A stretch of 64,000 nucleotides of DNA, taken from contig NZ_CAMAPC010000018.1 of assembly GCF_945859825.1 (NCBI RefSeq), positions 31,867 through 95,866 of the forward strand. Reading direction: 5' to 3'. Both the position numbers and the translations under genes were made by a program. The stretch is from Pseudoalteromonas holothuriae (lineage in GTDB: Bacteria > Pseudomonadota > Gammaproteobacteria > Enterobacterales > Alteromonadaceae). A model generated the notes under the pieces. The model searched no databases, was not told the origin of the DNA, and was given only the letters and a program-made list of their open reading frames with translations. Each line of letters opens with the position of its first letter. The stretch's first letter is position 1. Shown piece by piece: positions 55,684 through 64,000 of this stretch.

Positions 55684-56367
55684 ATGCACTATCTACCTGC
55701 TAGCCCTTTTAAACCACAATTAAGTTACCCTTATTACTGCTGTACTTTTAAGCCTGAACAGTTTGAACAAGATGACTTTGTAATACACAACATTAGCATG
55801 CCAATAAAGCTAAAAAATGCGGTGCCAAAACGCAAAGCAGAGTATTTGGCTGGCCGACTCTGTGCTCGATTTGCATTAGAAAAAATGGCTATTACGAGCT
55901 TTACAGTGACCAGCGCAGAAGATCGCTCCCCTGTTTGGCCAGCAACTGTGATTGGCAGCATTAGTCATACACAAGGTATTGCGCTTGCAATGACCGCCCC
56001 AGCAAAAGATTTAAAAGGGCTGGGTATTGATATTGAAAAGCACATGAAACAAGAACAAGAAAGTAAGCTGAAAGGGCAAATTTTGCACCCTTTGGAAGCA
56101 GAAATACACCTAAAACTTAGTGAGCTTATTCCTTGCCCTCTGACCGTCATTTTTTCAGCGAAAGAAAGTATTTTTAAAGCGCTTTACCCAAGCGTAAAGC
56201 GTTTTTTTGGTTTTGAAGCTGCTCAACTAATGTATTTTGACTCTAATAAGTTACATTTTATGATCACAGAGCCATTATCGCCCATTATTCCGCAAGGGAT
56301 GCTCATAGAAGTTTTTTATCAAATAACTGAGGAATTAGTACTAACTGAATGTGCCTTTTCAGGCTAA
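55684..56367 (+). CDS. 4'-phosphopantetheinyl transferase (EntD/Sfp-like)
   Basis: These enzymes attach phosphopantetheine from CoA to carrier proteins. The 227-residue product has the family set: RKAEYLAGRLCARFAL, a substrate segment GSISHTQGIALAM, the metal-binding GIDIEKHM, and FSAKESIFKALYP with its catalytic Lys-Glu. The P-V-W-P and RFFGFEAA segments match EntD-type enzymes, which usually modify non-ribosomal peptide or polyketide carriers. No such synthase is in the window, so the target lies elsewhere. The frame extends upstream to 55579, inside the previous gene, but the ATG at 55684 gives a normal family start. Confidence 0.88.
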   Translation: MHYLPASPFKPQLSYPYYCCTFKPEQFEQDDFVIHNISMPIKLKNAVPKRKAEYLAGRLCARFALEKMAITSFTVTSAEDRSPVWPATVIGSISHTQGIALAMTAPAKDLKGLGIDIEKHMKQEQESKLKGQILHPLEAEIHLKLSELIPCPLTVIFSAKESIFKALYPSVKRFFGFEAAQLMYFDSNKLHFMITEPLSPIIPQGMLIEVFYQITEELVLTECAFSG

Positions 56368-56388
56368 ATGTGTAAGGTATTTAAAGCA

Positions 56389-56415
56389 AAAAGGTCTGCA
56401 TTGCACAGACCTTTT
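56389..56415. terminator. Terminator after the PPTase gene (and ending the ompA remnant)
   Basis: AAAAGGTCTG (56389-56398), a 7-base loop and CAGACCTTTT (56406-56415) make a perfect 10-bp stem with A and T tracts, usable from both sides. Confidence 0.82.
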
Positions 56416-56432
56416 AAATTTAACTCAATACA

Positions 56433-56569
56433 TTATTTACGTCTTACTTTAACACGCTCAGTTGAAGTAACCGTTGTCTCTACGCGGCGGTTTTGAGCAT
56501 GAGCTTCTTTAGTATTTGCGTTATTTTTCAAACGCTCCTCGCCAGTAAAATACGATCGTCATCAATACC
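56433..56569 (-). pseudogene. Remnant 3' end of a second ompA-type gene
   Basis: Read on the - strand this gives GEERLKNNANTKEAHAQNRR, then VETTVTSTERVKVRRK and a stop, nearly identical to the C-terminus of the intact ompA-like gene at 57919-58968. Homology runs further (GGTATTGATG and CGTATTT segments) across a small internal deletion to about 56569, then stops. The rest of the gene is missing. This is a decayed tandem duplicate, cut off where the orphan gene region begins. Confidence 0.85.
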
Positions 56570-56727
56570 ACAGGGTGAGAGCTAGTGCATCGCGCTAAGT
56601 CTTGATAAAATCACTCAAAAAAGCCAGCTCTAAAACATCAATATTCAAAGTAGACTATTCGACTTATTGGAATATATCGGCTAGCCTTTTTGGCCCTAGT
56701 TTTAACCCAGCTTACTTTATATTATAA

Positions 56728-57537
56728 TTAATAAGTAAAAGCATTATAATTGTTAATACTTTCTGCTATAGCCATAAGCTCATCAAACAAACCGCTCTCA
56801 TAAGCATTTTTGTTGAACCTTATACTATAGGACTTGCTATTAGAAACCCAAGATAAAATAGTTTCAGCTCGTCCTTCAGAGCCTTTTTTAACCACAATAA
56901 TACCAGGACTTACACTTACATTAATTGCATCTTCATCTATAATAACACCACTATTTTCATCAGAAAAATCCCACTCATCAAATATTATAGTTCCAAATCT
57001 ATCATTTTTTATAATCCTAGTAAGAGAATCCCAGCCCCTGCCTTTTATAAAATTTCCACCAAGTGACTCTAAAATAAGATTCTCTTTTGTTTCTATAAAT
57101 AAAGATAAATCAGCTTTTGCAAAAGCACTAATGGAAGAAAAGTTTTTAGGTGAAAAGCTCGATGCACTTGGGTCATTTGACAACGCATTTTTAAGTAGAG
57201 CATTTCTCATTTTAGACTTTTTAAAATCTTTATCATGACGAATGTAATCTTGAACAAGCTTATCATAGTCAGGTATTTCTGATGAACTAACCTCTACATA
57301 ACTTTGCTCAACAATACTATTCTTATCATATAAGTGAGTTAAATCTTTATTCAAATTACTAATAAAGTCTTTTTCCTCTAAAAATGAATAAACCGAAACT
57401 CCTGTAGGTTCATTCAATGCTTTTTGCTCTTTAGATTTTAAAAAGGGGTTATTATTATCAACAACAATAGGCTGGGAAGCTGCCCCAAAGCTCAAAATAG
57501 CACCTGTAATAACCGCTCCACGTATTAAATCTTTCAT
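56728..57537 (-). CDS. Exported hypothetical protein in an AT-rich island
   Basis: This 269-residue protein has a weak signal peptide (LIRGAVITGAILSFGAASQ). It is rich in Asn, Ser, Lys and Asp, with segments such as EIPDYDKLVQDYIRHDKDFK and GGNFIKGRGWDSLTRIIKND. I do not recognise the family and see no catalytic motif. A good GGAG site precedes the ATG. Codon use is markedly more AT-rich than neighbouring genes. It lies exactly between an ompA remnant and the intact ompA, so it may have arrived by transfer at a duplicated ompA. An exported effector or surface role is conceivable but unproven. Confidence 0.7.
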   Translation of the reverse strand: MKDLIRGAVITGAILSFGAASQPIVVDNNNPFLKSKEQKALNEPTGVSVYSFLEEKDFISNLNKDLTHLYDKNSIVEQSYVEVSSSEIPDYDKLVQDYIRHDKDFKKSKMRNALLKNALSNDPSASSFSPKNFSSISAFAKADLSLFIETKENLILESLGGNFIKGRGWDSLTRIIKNDRFGTIIFDEWDFSDENSGVIIDEDAINVSVSPGIIVVKKGSEGRAETILSWVSNSKSYSIRFNKNAYESGLFDELMAIAESINNYNAFTY

Positions 57538-57587
57538 GGTTTTTTTCTCCTTTAAAACTCACTCAAATTACAATCAACAGCGTATGA

Positions 57588-57795
57588 ATTTTTATAATGA
57601 TATCGAAGGTTTTTATTTTTCTCTCGACGATAAAGCTTTACTCCGTAATGAACAGGTGCGGGTTCAAAGTAATACAAAATCGATAAAACGACCCGCTCGG
57701 TCGAGCAACCTGTATTTATCACATCACCTTTGCTTGATTTATCTTTAGAGCAAGATTTAGCGAATTACATTAGTTCAGTGCAGACTAACCTATAG
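57588..57795 (+). pseudogene. Possible coding relic upstream of the orphan gene
   Basis: An ATG at 57588 reads MNFYNDIEGFYFSLDDKALL and then drifts. A shift of frame near 57690 continues as SVEQPVFITSPLLDLSLEQD, then LANYISSVQTNL and a stop. The two halves could be one broken gene, but the match is by eye only and no family is recognised. Confidence 0.3.
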
Positions 57796-57872
57796 TTACG
57801 TGACTATTATCAATCTCGTTGGCTATACACTTATTTAGATCTTTATTTCTTAAAGGTAAGTTGTAGCAAAAA

Positions 57873-57896
57873 AAAGGCCTATTCAATATAGGCCTA
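57873..57896 (-). terminator. Terminator of the intact ompA-like gene
   Basis: AGGCCTAT (57875-57882) and ATAGGCCT (57888-57895) form an 8-bp stem with a 5-base loop. On the - strand it is followed by a run of T residues, 23 bases after the ompA stop. Confidence 0.85.
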
Positions 57897-57918
57897 AAAT
57901 TATGTCGCGTGGTCAGAT

Positions 57919-58968
57919 TTATTTACGTTTTACTTTAACACGCTCAGTTGAAGTAACTGTTGCTTCTACACGGCGGTTTTGAGCATGTGCTTCCAAGGTG
58001 TTTGCGGTATTTTTCAAACGCTCCTCACCGTAACCAACCGTTGAAATACGCGTACCATCAATACCATCACTCATCATTTGCTTAGCAACCACTTTCGCAC
58101 GCTTTTCTGAAAGCATTTGATTGTATTGTGCATCACCGACTGCTGAGGCATGCCCCTCGAGAACGACAGTTGCAGATTCGTGTGCTTTCATGAAACTAAC
58201 TACTTCATTAATATCATCAAAGTACTGCTGCTTAACTTTAGCTGCATCATGTGGAAAGCGCACCAATAATTTAACAGAAGCCTGACGTTCTTCATATTTA
58301 GTGCAGCCAGTGCTATCTACAGCATCTGACATTGGTGTGTTTGCACAACGATCATCACCGTCCATTACACCGTCGTTATCACTATCTAAAGCCATAGGTG
58401 CTGGAGCAGGAGTTGGCGTTGGAGCAGGTTCAACTTTTTTCACCGGCTTACTTGAACCAAAGAAATAGTTAATACCCAGTTTTGCACCTACATCTGTATA
58501 ACCTCTGTCTAATCCTTGGTAAACCGCCGCTTCTGCATTCACAAACAAGTTACTGTTAAAATAATGGCGATAACCTGCGCCAATATTTGCAAACGTCAAA
58601 TTTTCATATGCATCAACAGACTTCAAACCAATCAAGCCGTAGAAAGGGCTATCATCAAAGTGATACAAAGCATCAAGGCCAAAGCGATCACCATCTAACG
58701 ATCCAGTCCCCGCACCAGATAGGTCAAAGTCCATGTCAGCGTACTCAAAGCGGCCACTCCAATTATTATTAAAGCGATACCCAATCTCAGCACCCCATCC
58801 TGTTGAGTCATCAACATCTACGCCTGCCGCATCTCGAATATCATTCCAATCAGCCTTGTAGTAATCACCAAATACACCAAAGTAAACGCCTTCTTTGTGC
58901 TCATTTGCATTAACTGTCGAAGCTGCCAAAAGTGCAGCGATTGCTAAACTTATAGATTTAAATTTCAT
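57919..58968 (-). CDS. OmpA-like outer-membrane porin with TSP3 and peptidoglycan-binding domains
   Basis: This 349-residue protein has a signal peptide cut after VNA (residue 21) and an eight-strand barrel in residues about 30-185 (FGVFGDYYKADWND to LGINYFFG). A Pro-rich hinge (PAPTPTPAPAP) and a thrombospondin-3-like calcium-binding repeat (DSDNDGVMDGDDRCANTP) follow. The OmpA-like domain (residues about 235-345) contains VLEGHASAVG and QNRRVEATV. It links the outer membrane to the cell wall. The ATG at 58968 follows AGGACGGG. A longer start at 58989 would remove the ribosome site. A truncated second copy lies downstream. Confidence 0.93.
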   Translation of the reverse strand: MKFKSISLAIAALLAASTVNANEHKEGVYFGVFGDYYKADWNDIRDAAGVDVDDSTGWGAEIGYRFNNNWSGRFEYADMDFDLSGAGTGSLDGDRFGLDALYHFDDSPFYGLIGLKSVDAYENLTFANIGAGYRHYFNSNLFVNAEAAVYQGLDRGYTDVGAKLGINYFFGSSKPVKKVEPAPTPTPAPAPMALDSDNDGVMDGDDRCANTPMSDAVDSTGCTKYEERQASVKLLVRFPHDAAKVKQQYFDDINEVVSFMKAHESATVVLEGHASAVGDAQYNQMLSEKRAKVVAKQMMSDGIDGTRISTVGYGEERLKNTANTLEAHAQNRRVEATVTSTERVKVKRK

Positions 58969-59074
58969 TTTGTCCCGTCCTTTATACATGTGAGCACAGA
59001 TAGCTCATGAATTTAGCCCTATAATAGTAGGCCATAAATTAACTTTTACTTAACGCACCACATTTGGTTGCTTA

Positions 59075-60850
59075 TTAGCGATGTCCAAACAGCGTTTGAT
59101 ATAACCCTTGCTCGGCCAATAAGCTATTATGATCTCCCGCTTGTGATATACGCCCATCATCCAATACATAAATCAAATCAGCTTGTTTTATTGCACTCAA
59201 GCGATGCGCAATAATTAAAGTAGTCCTATTACGTAAAAATACTTTTAAGTTATTATGAATTTTAGCTTCGGTTTCAATATCTAATGCCGAAGTCGCTTCA
59301 TCTAAAATCACAACTTTGGGGTTAGCCAAGACCATACGAGCAATCGCTAAACGCTGCTTTTGACCTCCGGATAGTCTGATACCATTGCGTCCAACTAATG
59401 CGCTGAGCTCTCCGTCAATGCTTTTTACCGTACTTTCGAGCTCTGCAACCCTTAAAGCATGCCAAAGCTGTTCATCACTGTGGTTATGACCTAGTGATAA
59501 ATTATCACGAATTGTACTATTAAAAAGAATAGGTTGCTGCAAAACAGTGGCAACATTCTCCCTTATTGTTTGATATCCTATTTGTTCAACTGGCGTATTC
59601 GCAATTTCAATGTTGCCAGTCTCTTTTTCATAAAGCCCCAGTAACAACTGCACTAATGTGGATTTTCCACCTCCAGACACTGCGACTACTGCAACTTTCT
59701 TTCCAGCAGGAATGTCTAGTGATACATCTTGCAATACTGGGAGTTCTGGCTGATAAGCGAAACTAACACGTTTAAAGGAAATTCCAACCTCTGATTGCTC
59801 AAATACCGATGATACACTCTTTGGCGCAGGAGTTTCCGTTTCAAAAGTAAAGACTTGATTTAACCGCTGTAGTGCAGCAGACGCACCATAATAGGCATAC
59901 TGAATACTTAGCAGTTCTTGAACCGGCCCCATCATAAACCACAAATACCCAAAAACAGCGAATATTTGCCCTACAGTGAGGTCTGCAAAAACAACCATAA
60001 GCATCGCAATCGCTCGAAACACTTCAAATCCGAGTAAAAAGATCGTGAAACTTAGTCGATTTACTGCATCCGTTTTCCATTGAGACTGCACAGCCCGGTG
60101 TTTTAGATCAACCGCCGTTGTGCGAACGTAGTCAAAGTAAGTGGTTTCTCTACGTACAGCTTTTAGTTGGGAAATAGCATCTAACGTTTCAACTAATGCG
60201 GATTGAAACGCCTCAAAAGCAGCATTTTCTTCTTTCTTTAAATCTTTAACCCGCTTTCCAAATTGACGCGAAAAATAAATCACAGCCGGATTGAGTAATA
60301 AAATAACCAAACCTAAAGTCAAATCAATCCACAATAATACAATAGCAGTGCCTAGAATTGTCAGTAAGCCAATCAAGAACCGGGATAATGTCTGACTAAT
60401 AAATTGATCTAACGTTTCAACGTCTGTAATACACCGAGAGCTAATCGCTGCAGCCCCCTGAGTTTCATATTCCTTAAGTTGCACACGAGGTAAATGCGTT
60501 AACAAACGCTCTCGAATACTCAGGCTAATACCTTTACCTATGATAGTAAACTGCCTAGATTGAATGACCCCAAGTACTAATGCCGCCAAGCGCATACACA
60601 TAACGCTCAACAAAATAATTACGATATAAACGGCGCTTTGTTGCCACTCTACGGGTATTAAACTATTCAAAAAACCTATCGCTGGTCCAGGCTGTGCCAA
60701 TAGCACCTCATCAACAAGAAGAGGCATCATTAAAGGAATTGGCACACTTACCAAAGCAGCAAAAAATGCAATGATATGAGCTACAACTAGCGGCTTCTTA
60801 TGTGCTAAAACTTGCTGTTTAATACCTTGCCACGTTAATGTCTGTGTCAT
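59075..60850 (-). CDS. ABC exporter with fused membrane and ATPase domains
   Basis: This 591-residue half-transporter has six membrane helices in residues about 20-310 (for example VYIVIILLSVMCMRLAALVL and FAVFGYLWFMMGPVQELL). An ATPase domain follows, with the signature LSGGQKQRLAIAR and VVILDEATSALD. The Walker A loop reads AVSGGGKST, so the usual first glycine of GxxxxGKS is alanine. The family (MsbA/MdlB type) exports lipids, peptides or drugs as a dimer. Substrate unknown. It lies 17 bases after selO and 100 bases before ompA on the same strand, probably in an operon with selO. Confidence 0.9.
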   Translation of the reverse strand: MTQTLTWQGIKQQVLAHKKPLVVAHIIAFFAALVSVPIPLMMPLLVDEVLLAQPGPAIGFLNSLIPVEWQQSAVYIVIILLSVMCMRLAALVLGVIQSRQFTIIGKGISLSIRERLLTHLPRVQLKEYETQGAAAISSRCITDVETLDQFISQTLSRFLIGLLTILGTAIVLLWIDLTLGLVILLLNPAVIYFSRQFGKRVKDLKKEENAAFEAFQSALVETLDAISQLKAVRRETTYFDYVRTTAVDLKHRAVQSQWKTDAVNRLSFTIFLLGFEVFRAIAMLMVVFADLTVGQIFAVFGYLWFMMGPVQELLSIQYAYYGASAALQRLNQVFTFETETPAPKSVSSVFEQSEVGISFKRVSFAYQPELPVLQDVSLDIPAGKKVAVVAVSGGGKSTLVQLLLGLYEKETGNIEIANTPVEQIGYQTIRENVATVLQQPILFNSTIRDNLSLGHNHSDEQLWHALRVAELESTVKSIDGELSALVGRNGIRLSGGQKQRLAIARMVLANPKVVILDEATSALDIETEAKIHNNLKVFLRNRTTLIIAHRLSAIKQADLIYVLDDGRISQAGDHNSLLAEQGLYQTLFGHR

Positions 60851-60867
60851 GTTTTACTCATAAAAAA

Positions 60868-62319
60868 TTAAGTTCCACAAAAAGTTTGATAATGCTGCTC
60901 ATCAGGCGCAGCAGCCAAAAACTTTTGCTCATATTCTTGATACTTATATGGATTGTTTAACAGCGGTAACCACTGACTTAGCAGCTCACTTTTATGTTGT
61001 TGATAATAATCTGCGATAACTTGCTCCATTAGCGCGTTTCTTGGAATAACAGCAGGATTAACCGAGCACATCAATGCCGAAACTTCCGCAGCTTGATACT
61101 CTTTAATACGCGCTTGCCAGCGCTGCTGCCAAGATAAAAGTGATTGTGGCACCTTAAAGCACGCCAAAGGTTTATCCAACATTGAGTTACTTAAAGCTGC
61201 AAAAGTATTGGTGTAATCAAGGTGCTCGCTTTGCAAAATTGTTAGTAATTGCGACAATAGCTCACTATCTGATTCACGCCAATCGAGCAGGCCTAATTTC
61301 TTGGACCACATCTGCTGATATTGATTATTAAAGTCATTGGCAAACTCGACCATTACCTCACTGACTTGCTCTATAGCGTGGTTCTGCTCAGCAACAAACA
61401 AAGTTAACATCGACTCTGCTAAGCGCGCACAGTTCCAACTTGCCATATTCGGCTGCTTGCCAAACGCATAACGGCCATGTTGATCTATAGAACTGAAGAC
61501 TTGTTCAAAGTCAAACTTCTCCAACATTGCACAAGGGCCATAATCTATGGTTTCACCGCCTACTAAGGTATTGTCGGTATTCATAACACCATGAATAAAA
61601 CCAACTCTCATCCAATGTACAACTAATTCAACTTGTTTTTTACACACTGCTCGCAAAAATGCGATGATGCGAGCATCTCCTTGTTCACTAATATTAGGGA
61701 AATAACGTGCAATAGCCAATTCCATTAATGTTTTGAGCCCCTCATCATCTTGCTGTAATGCTAGATATTGAAAAGAGCCTACTCGAATATGGCTACTTGC
61801 AACTCGACATAGCACAGCACCTGACAATGGTGAGTTTCGATGAACAACCTCACCCGTTGTGACAACAGCCAAACAGTCAGTTGTTGGCACATTAAGTGCT
61901 CCAAGCGCCTGACTCATTACAAACTCTCTAACCGCAGGCCCTAAGGCACATAACCCATCTCCTGCGCGTGAAAAAGGCGTACTACCAGAACCTTTAAGTT
62001 GCAAGTCGTATGCTTGCCCACTTCTGTCGTTAAAGCTACCAATTAAGTGTGCTCGCCCATCTCCCAAGGTAGGGTTAAAATGTCCAAATTGATGTCCAGA
62101 ATAAGCCAAAGCCTTAGCTTCAATACCATCCAGTGACAAATGTCCAGAAAGATACAAATTAGCCGATTCTTTGTTAATAGGGATATGGTGTTTTTGGGCA
62201 ATATTGTCATTCCACAAAAGTAATTTAAATGAATCGGCACATGTAGCTTGTGCGAATTTTGGTGAATTACTCACACAAAAGTGTGTTCCAACTTGATTAT
62301 ATCGATCGAAAAAGCTCAT
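60868..62319 (-). CDS. selO: Protein adenylyltransferase SelO (YdiU)
   Basis: SelO is a pseudokinase that moves AMP onto protein hydroxyl groups and is linked to redox stress in bacteria and mitochondria. The 483-residue product has YSGHQFGHFNPTLGDGRAHL, LKGSGSTPFSRAGDGLCALG, REFVMSQALGALNVPTT, SSHIRVGSFQYLA and the active region HGVMNTDNTLVGGETIDYGP. It ends C-G-T. The cysteine sits at the antepenultimate place, where human SELENOO has selenocysteine, so it is the cysteine form. The start overlaps the stop of the glycosylase-like gene by four bases, and the two are co-translated. Confidence 0.95.
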   Translation of the reverse strand: MSFFDRYNQVGTHFCVSNSPKFAQATCADSFKLLLWNDNIAQKHHIPINKESANLYLSGHLSLDGIEAKALAYSGHQFGHFNPTLGDGRAHLIGSFNDRSGQAYDLQLKGSGSTPFSRAGDGLCALGPAVREFVMSQALGALNVPTTDCLAVVTTGEVVHRNSPLSGAVLCRVASSHIRVGSFQYLALQQDDEGLKTLMELAIARYFPNISEQGDARIIAFLRAVCKKQVELVVHWMRVGFIHGVMNTDNTLVGGETIDYGPCAMLEKFDFEQVFSSIDQHGRYAFGKQPNMASWNCARLAESMLTLFVAEQNHAIEQVSEVMVEFANDFNNQYQQMWSKKLGLLDWRESDSELLSQLLTILQSEHLDYTNTFAALSNSMLDKPLACFKVPQSLLSWQQRWQARIKEYQAAEVSALMCSVNPAVIPRNALMEQVIADYYQQHKSELLSQWLPLLNNPYKYQEYEQKFLAAAPDEQHYQTFCGT

Positions 62320-63014
62320 TCTTTTCCCTTTATTTGTAAGTGATTATCACCAACGCTTAAGGCAATTAACTGACTCAGTGCCTGCAATGACCACCCACTT
62401 TGTGCTGCAAGCGTATTAAAAAATTGCTGTATCGCCGTTAATGACTTTTTACTATGAAGGCCACCATCAATAATGCTATGTGCTCGCAAATATGCTTCAA
62501 CATCACGAGATAAAATAAATGTATCTTTACCTAATACTCGTAAAGCAAATGGCCCAGTATTGCCGCCAAGCCTAGCGCCATGCTTTTTTAAATAAAGCCA
62601 TAAACCAACAATGTCATCACTTGGCCATTGTGCTATAAAATTGGCAAATGATCCGTGTTGTTGCGCAACTTCATATATCATCATGCAGTTTTCAGGAATG
62701 GTCATTACTTTTTTATAGTTACGTACAATTCGCTCGTCACTGGCCCTTTGTTCGAGCATATCTGGCGACATCAACAAAAGCTTATTTACATCAAAGTCCC
62801 AAAAAACTTCTCTAAAACCATGCCACTTGGCATCAATCACACTCCAATAAAAACCGCTTTGAAAAATTTTACGTGTAAATTCTTCAAGCCAATCAGAATC
62901 ACTAAGCTCCATTAGTTCTTGCGAAGAGCGCGGCTCACCAATTAAAGAAAGCACATTCTGTTCACACCCCTTTCGCTCTATTGCACATGCCAAGATTGTT
63001 TTAAATCCGTCCAT
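62316..63014 (-). CDS. DNA-3-methyladenine glycosylase I-like protein
   Basis: This 232-residue protein resembles the 3-methyladenine glycosylase I (TAG) group in its helical layout, but with weaker matches than to close relatives: IFQSGFYWSVIDAKWHGFRE, MSPDMLEQRASDERIVRNYK and GLWLYLKKHGARLGG. The cysteine/histidine zinc site of E. coli TAG is not obvious. It could remove alkylated adenine or be a diverged relative with another base. The ATG at 63014 follows a GAGGTG site. The longer frame starts 25 codons earlier without one. It overlaps selO by four bases. Confidence 0.7.
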   Translation of the reverse strand: MDGFKTILACAIERKGCEQNVLSLIGEPRSSQELMELSDSDWLEEFTRKIFQSGFYWSVIDAKWHGFREVFWDFDVNKLLLMSPDMLEQRASDERIVRNYKKVMTIPENCMMIYEVAQQHGSFANFIAQWPSDDIVGLWLYLKKHGARLGGNTGPFALRVLGKDTFILSRDVEAYLRAHSIIDGGLHSKKSLTAIQQFFNTLAAQSGWSLQALSQLIALSVGDNHLQIKGKE

Positions 63015-63091
63015 AAAAGGTGACCACCTCACTTTCTTAAAAATTATTAATTGACTATATTTAATGATAATGCCTAATATCGAGATCAATC

Positions 63092-63844
63092 GTGCTACGC
63101 CACTTTATATATCTATTTTTATTACTCAACATCAACGTATGCATAGCACAAAGCCACTCAAAGACGCTTTATATTAGCACAGGTCAATGGCCTCCCTATA
63201 TGGATCAAACTCGCAGAGATCAAGGCTGTGTAGCAAAACTCATCAATGATGCATTTGCAATATCTAATCTAAAAGTAAGGTTTATTTTTATGCCTTGGGA
63301 TAGAGCTTATCATCAAGGATTAAAGCAAGAGTTTTCGGGAACAGCGTATTGGTACTACAGTGAAAAAAGGGCACTAGATTATATTTATACCAAAACACCA
63401 GTAACTAGCGAAATTAGTCGTTTCTACCATTTAGACGATCTGGACTTTAATTACCAAACATATAAAGACCTATCACACCATACATTATTACTAAATCAAG
63501 GGCTTACATATCCAAAAAAATTACTTAATGCCATTAAAAAACATGATATAACCGTAGTAAATGCAACTTATACAAGTAAAAATCTTTCACTTTTACTAAA
63601 AAAAAGAGCTGATATTACCGTTCTGACCGAGCAAACTAAAACTGAGTTTGCAAAAGCACTTAGCGCAGAACAAAATCAACGTATTGTATTTCAAGAGAAA
63701 CCTGCTTTTGTTAGTCAGGGGTACTTACTTATTAACCGACATAGCCAAAAATATGCGTCTTTGTTCGATTATGGTGTGAACACCTTATGGAAGGATCAGA
63801 CGTATTACGATAACTACGTTAAAAACTGTCTTAATATTAAATAG
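63092..63844 (+). CDS. Periplasmic solute-binding protein, family 3-like, orphan
   Basis: This 250-residue protein has a signal peptide cut near CIA/QSH. A binding-protein layout follows: LYISTGQWPPYMDQTRR, CVAKLINDAFAISNLKVRF, MPWDRAYHQGLKQEF, GTAYWYYSEKRALDY and VSQGYLLINRHSQKYASLF. The start is GTG at 63092 with only a weak GAGA site, and no ATG lies in frame nearby. No permease is adjacent. It is divergent from the glycosylase/selO/ABC operon with 77 bases between. Ligand unknown. Confidence 0.8.
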   Translation: MLRHFIYLFLLLNINVCIAQSHSKTLYISTGQWPPYMDQTRRDQGCVAKLINDAFAISNLKVRFIFMPWDRAYHQGLKQEFSGTAYWYYSEKRALDYIYTKTPVTSEISRFYHLDDLDFNYQTYKDLSHHTLLLNQGLTYPKKLLNAIKKHDITVVNATYTSKNLSLLLKKRADITVLTEQTKTEFAKALSAEQNQRIVFQEKPAFVSQGYLLINRHSQKYASLFDYGVNTLWKDQTYYDNYVKNCLNIK

Positions 63845-63847
63845 GTG

Positions 63848-63967
63848 AAAAGGGTTAACGACAACGAACGTAGTGAGTACGTTTCCTTTGCGCAAGGTGA
63901 AGTAAGTGTAAAAGGTTAGCGACATGAGCGAAGCGAATACGCTCTTTTTACGCAAGGTGCAATGAGC
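63848..63967. repeat. Two tandem hairpin repeats after the last gene
   Basis: Two units of about 60 bases (63848-63909 and 63910-63967) share AAAAGG-GTTA-CGACA starts and CGCAAGGTG ends. The stem between differs but pairs in both: AACGTA...TACGTT (63867-63883) in unit 1 and GAGCG...CGCTC in unit 2. Changes on both arms are compensatory, which points to selection on RNA or DNA structure. It may be part of a dispersed repeat family. Confidence 0.7.
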
Positions 63968-64000
63968 TATTTTAACAACCGCTGAGGGAATATCAGACTA

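Noticed and set aside
60868..62319. SelO as a selenoprotein
   Set aside because: The C-terminal position encodes cysteine (CGT ending), with no in-frame TGA or SECIS-like structure needed.

Overview
The window reads as chromosomal DNA of a marine gammaproteobacterium close to Pseudoalteromonas (order Alteromonadales). This rests on gene content and order: hemE-rsd, fkpA/slyX/yheV/yheS/yheT/yheU, nudE-cysQ with yrfG, cysJIH, acnA and speA/speE. It also fits the AT-rich base composition, the abundance of secreted lipoproteins, S41 peptidases, a TonB receptor, orphan family-3 periplasmic binding proteins and fatty acid cis/trans isomerase. Species assignment is inference. No prophage, integron, CRISPR array, replication origin or intact insertion sequence was seen.

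Layout. 0-7 kb: the end of an AraC regulator, then a possible peptide-use locus (lipoprotein amidohydrolase overlapping a TonB-dependent receptor, then a lipoprotein fusing an S41 peptidase to a class C beta-lactamase-like domain). 7-15 kb: OmpA-type lipoprotein, orphan binding protein, ChrA transporter, MscS channel, two YihG-like acyltransferases, and arginine decarboxylase SpeA. 15-25 kb: SpeE, HemE, a candidate small RNA or attenuator, Rsd, FkpA, a WD40-like lipoprotein, SlyX, YheV, the ABC-F protein YheS, a TIGR02444-like protein, a tiny membrane protein with a textbook FNR-type promoter, YheT and YheU. 25-28 kb: an M19 dipeptidase, then three initiator tRNA-Met genes embedded in 84-bp and 237-bp tandem repeats made partly from tRNA 3' ends.

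28-36 kb: CysQ, NudE, YrfG, a dimeric dUTPase, Cti, a short-chain dehydrogenase, and two related binding-protein genes facing each other. One of the pair is frameshifted in an A9 tract inside its signal peptide. Beside it lies a small gene carrying an in-frame amber stop. 36-50 kb: an S4 RNA-binding protein, AcnA, a hotdog thioesterase, another binding protein, an LhgO-like FAD oxidase, a Kelch-like lipoprotein, a DUF4124 protein and the cysJIH sulfite-reduction operon. 50-64 kb: a modular secreted endonuclease, a DUF3103 protein, a second S41 lipoprotein, a phosphopantetheinyl transferase, a decayed ompA duplicate next to an orphan AT-rich gene, intact ompA, an ABC exporter, SelO, a 3-methyladenine glycosylase-like protein and a fifth orphan binding protein.

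Functional threads: polyamine synthesis (speA, speE); sulfate assimilation (cysJIH, with cysQ removing PAP); nucleotide housekeeping (dUTPase, nudE, yrfG); envelope and secreted nutrient scavenging (amidohydrolase, TonB receptor, S41 proteins, dipeptidase, endonuclease). The most notable signals are the repeat-rich initiator-tRNA locus, the FNR-type promoter of the 46-residue membrane protein, the terminator-ended transcript candidate upstream of rsd, and the AraC/amidohydrolase/TonB receptor/dual-hydrolase locus.
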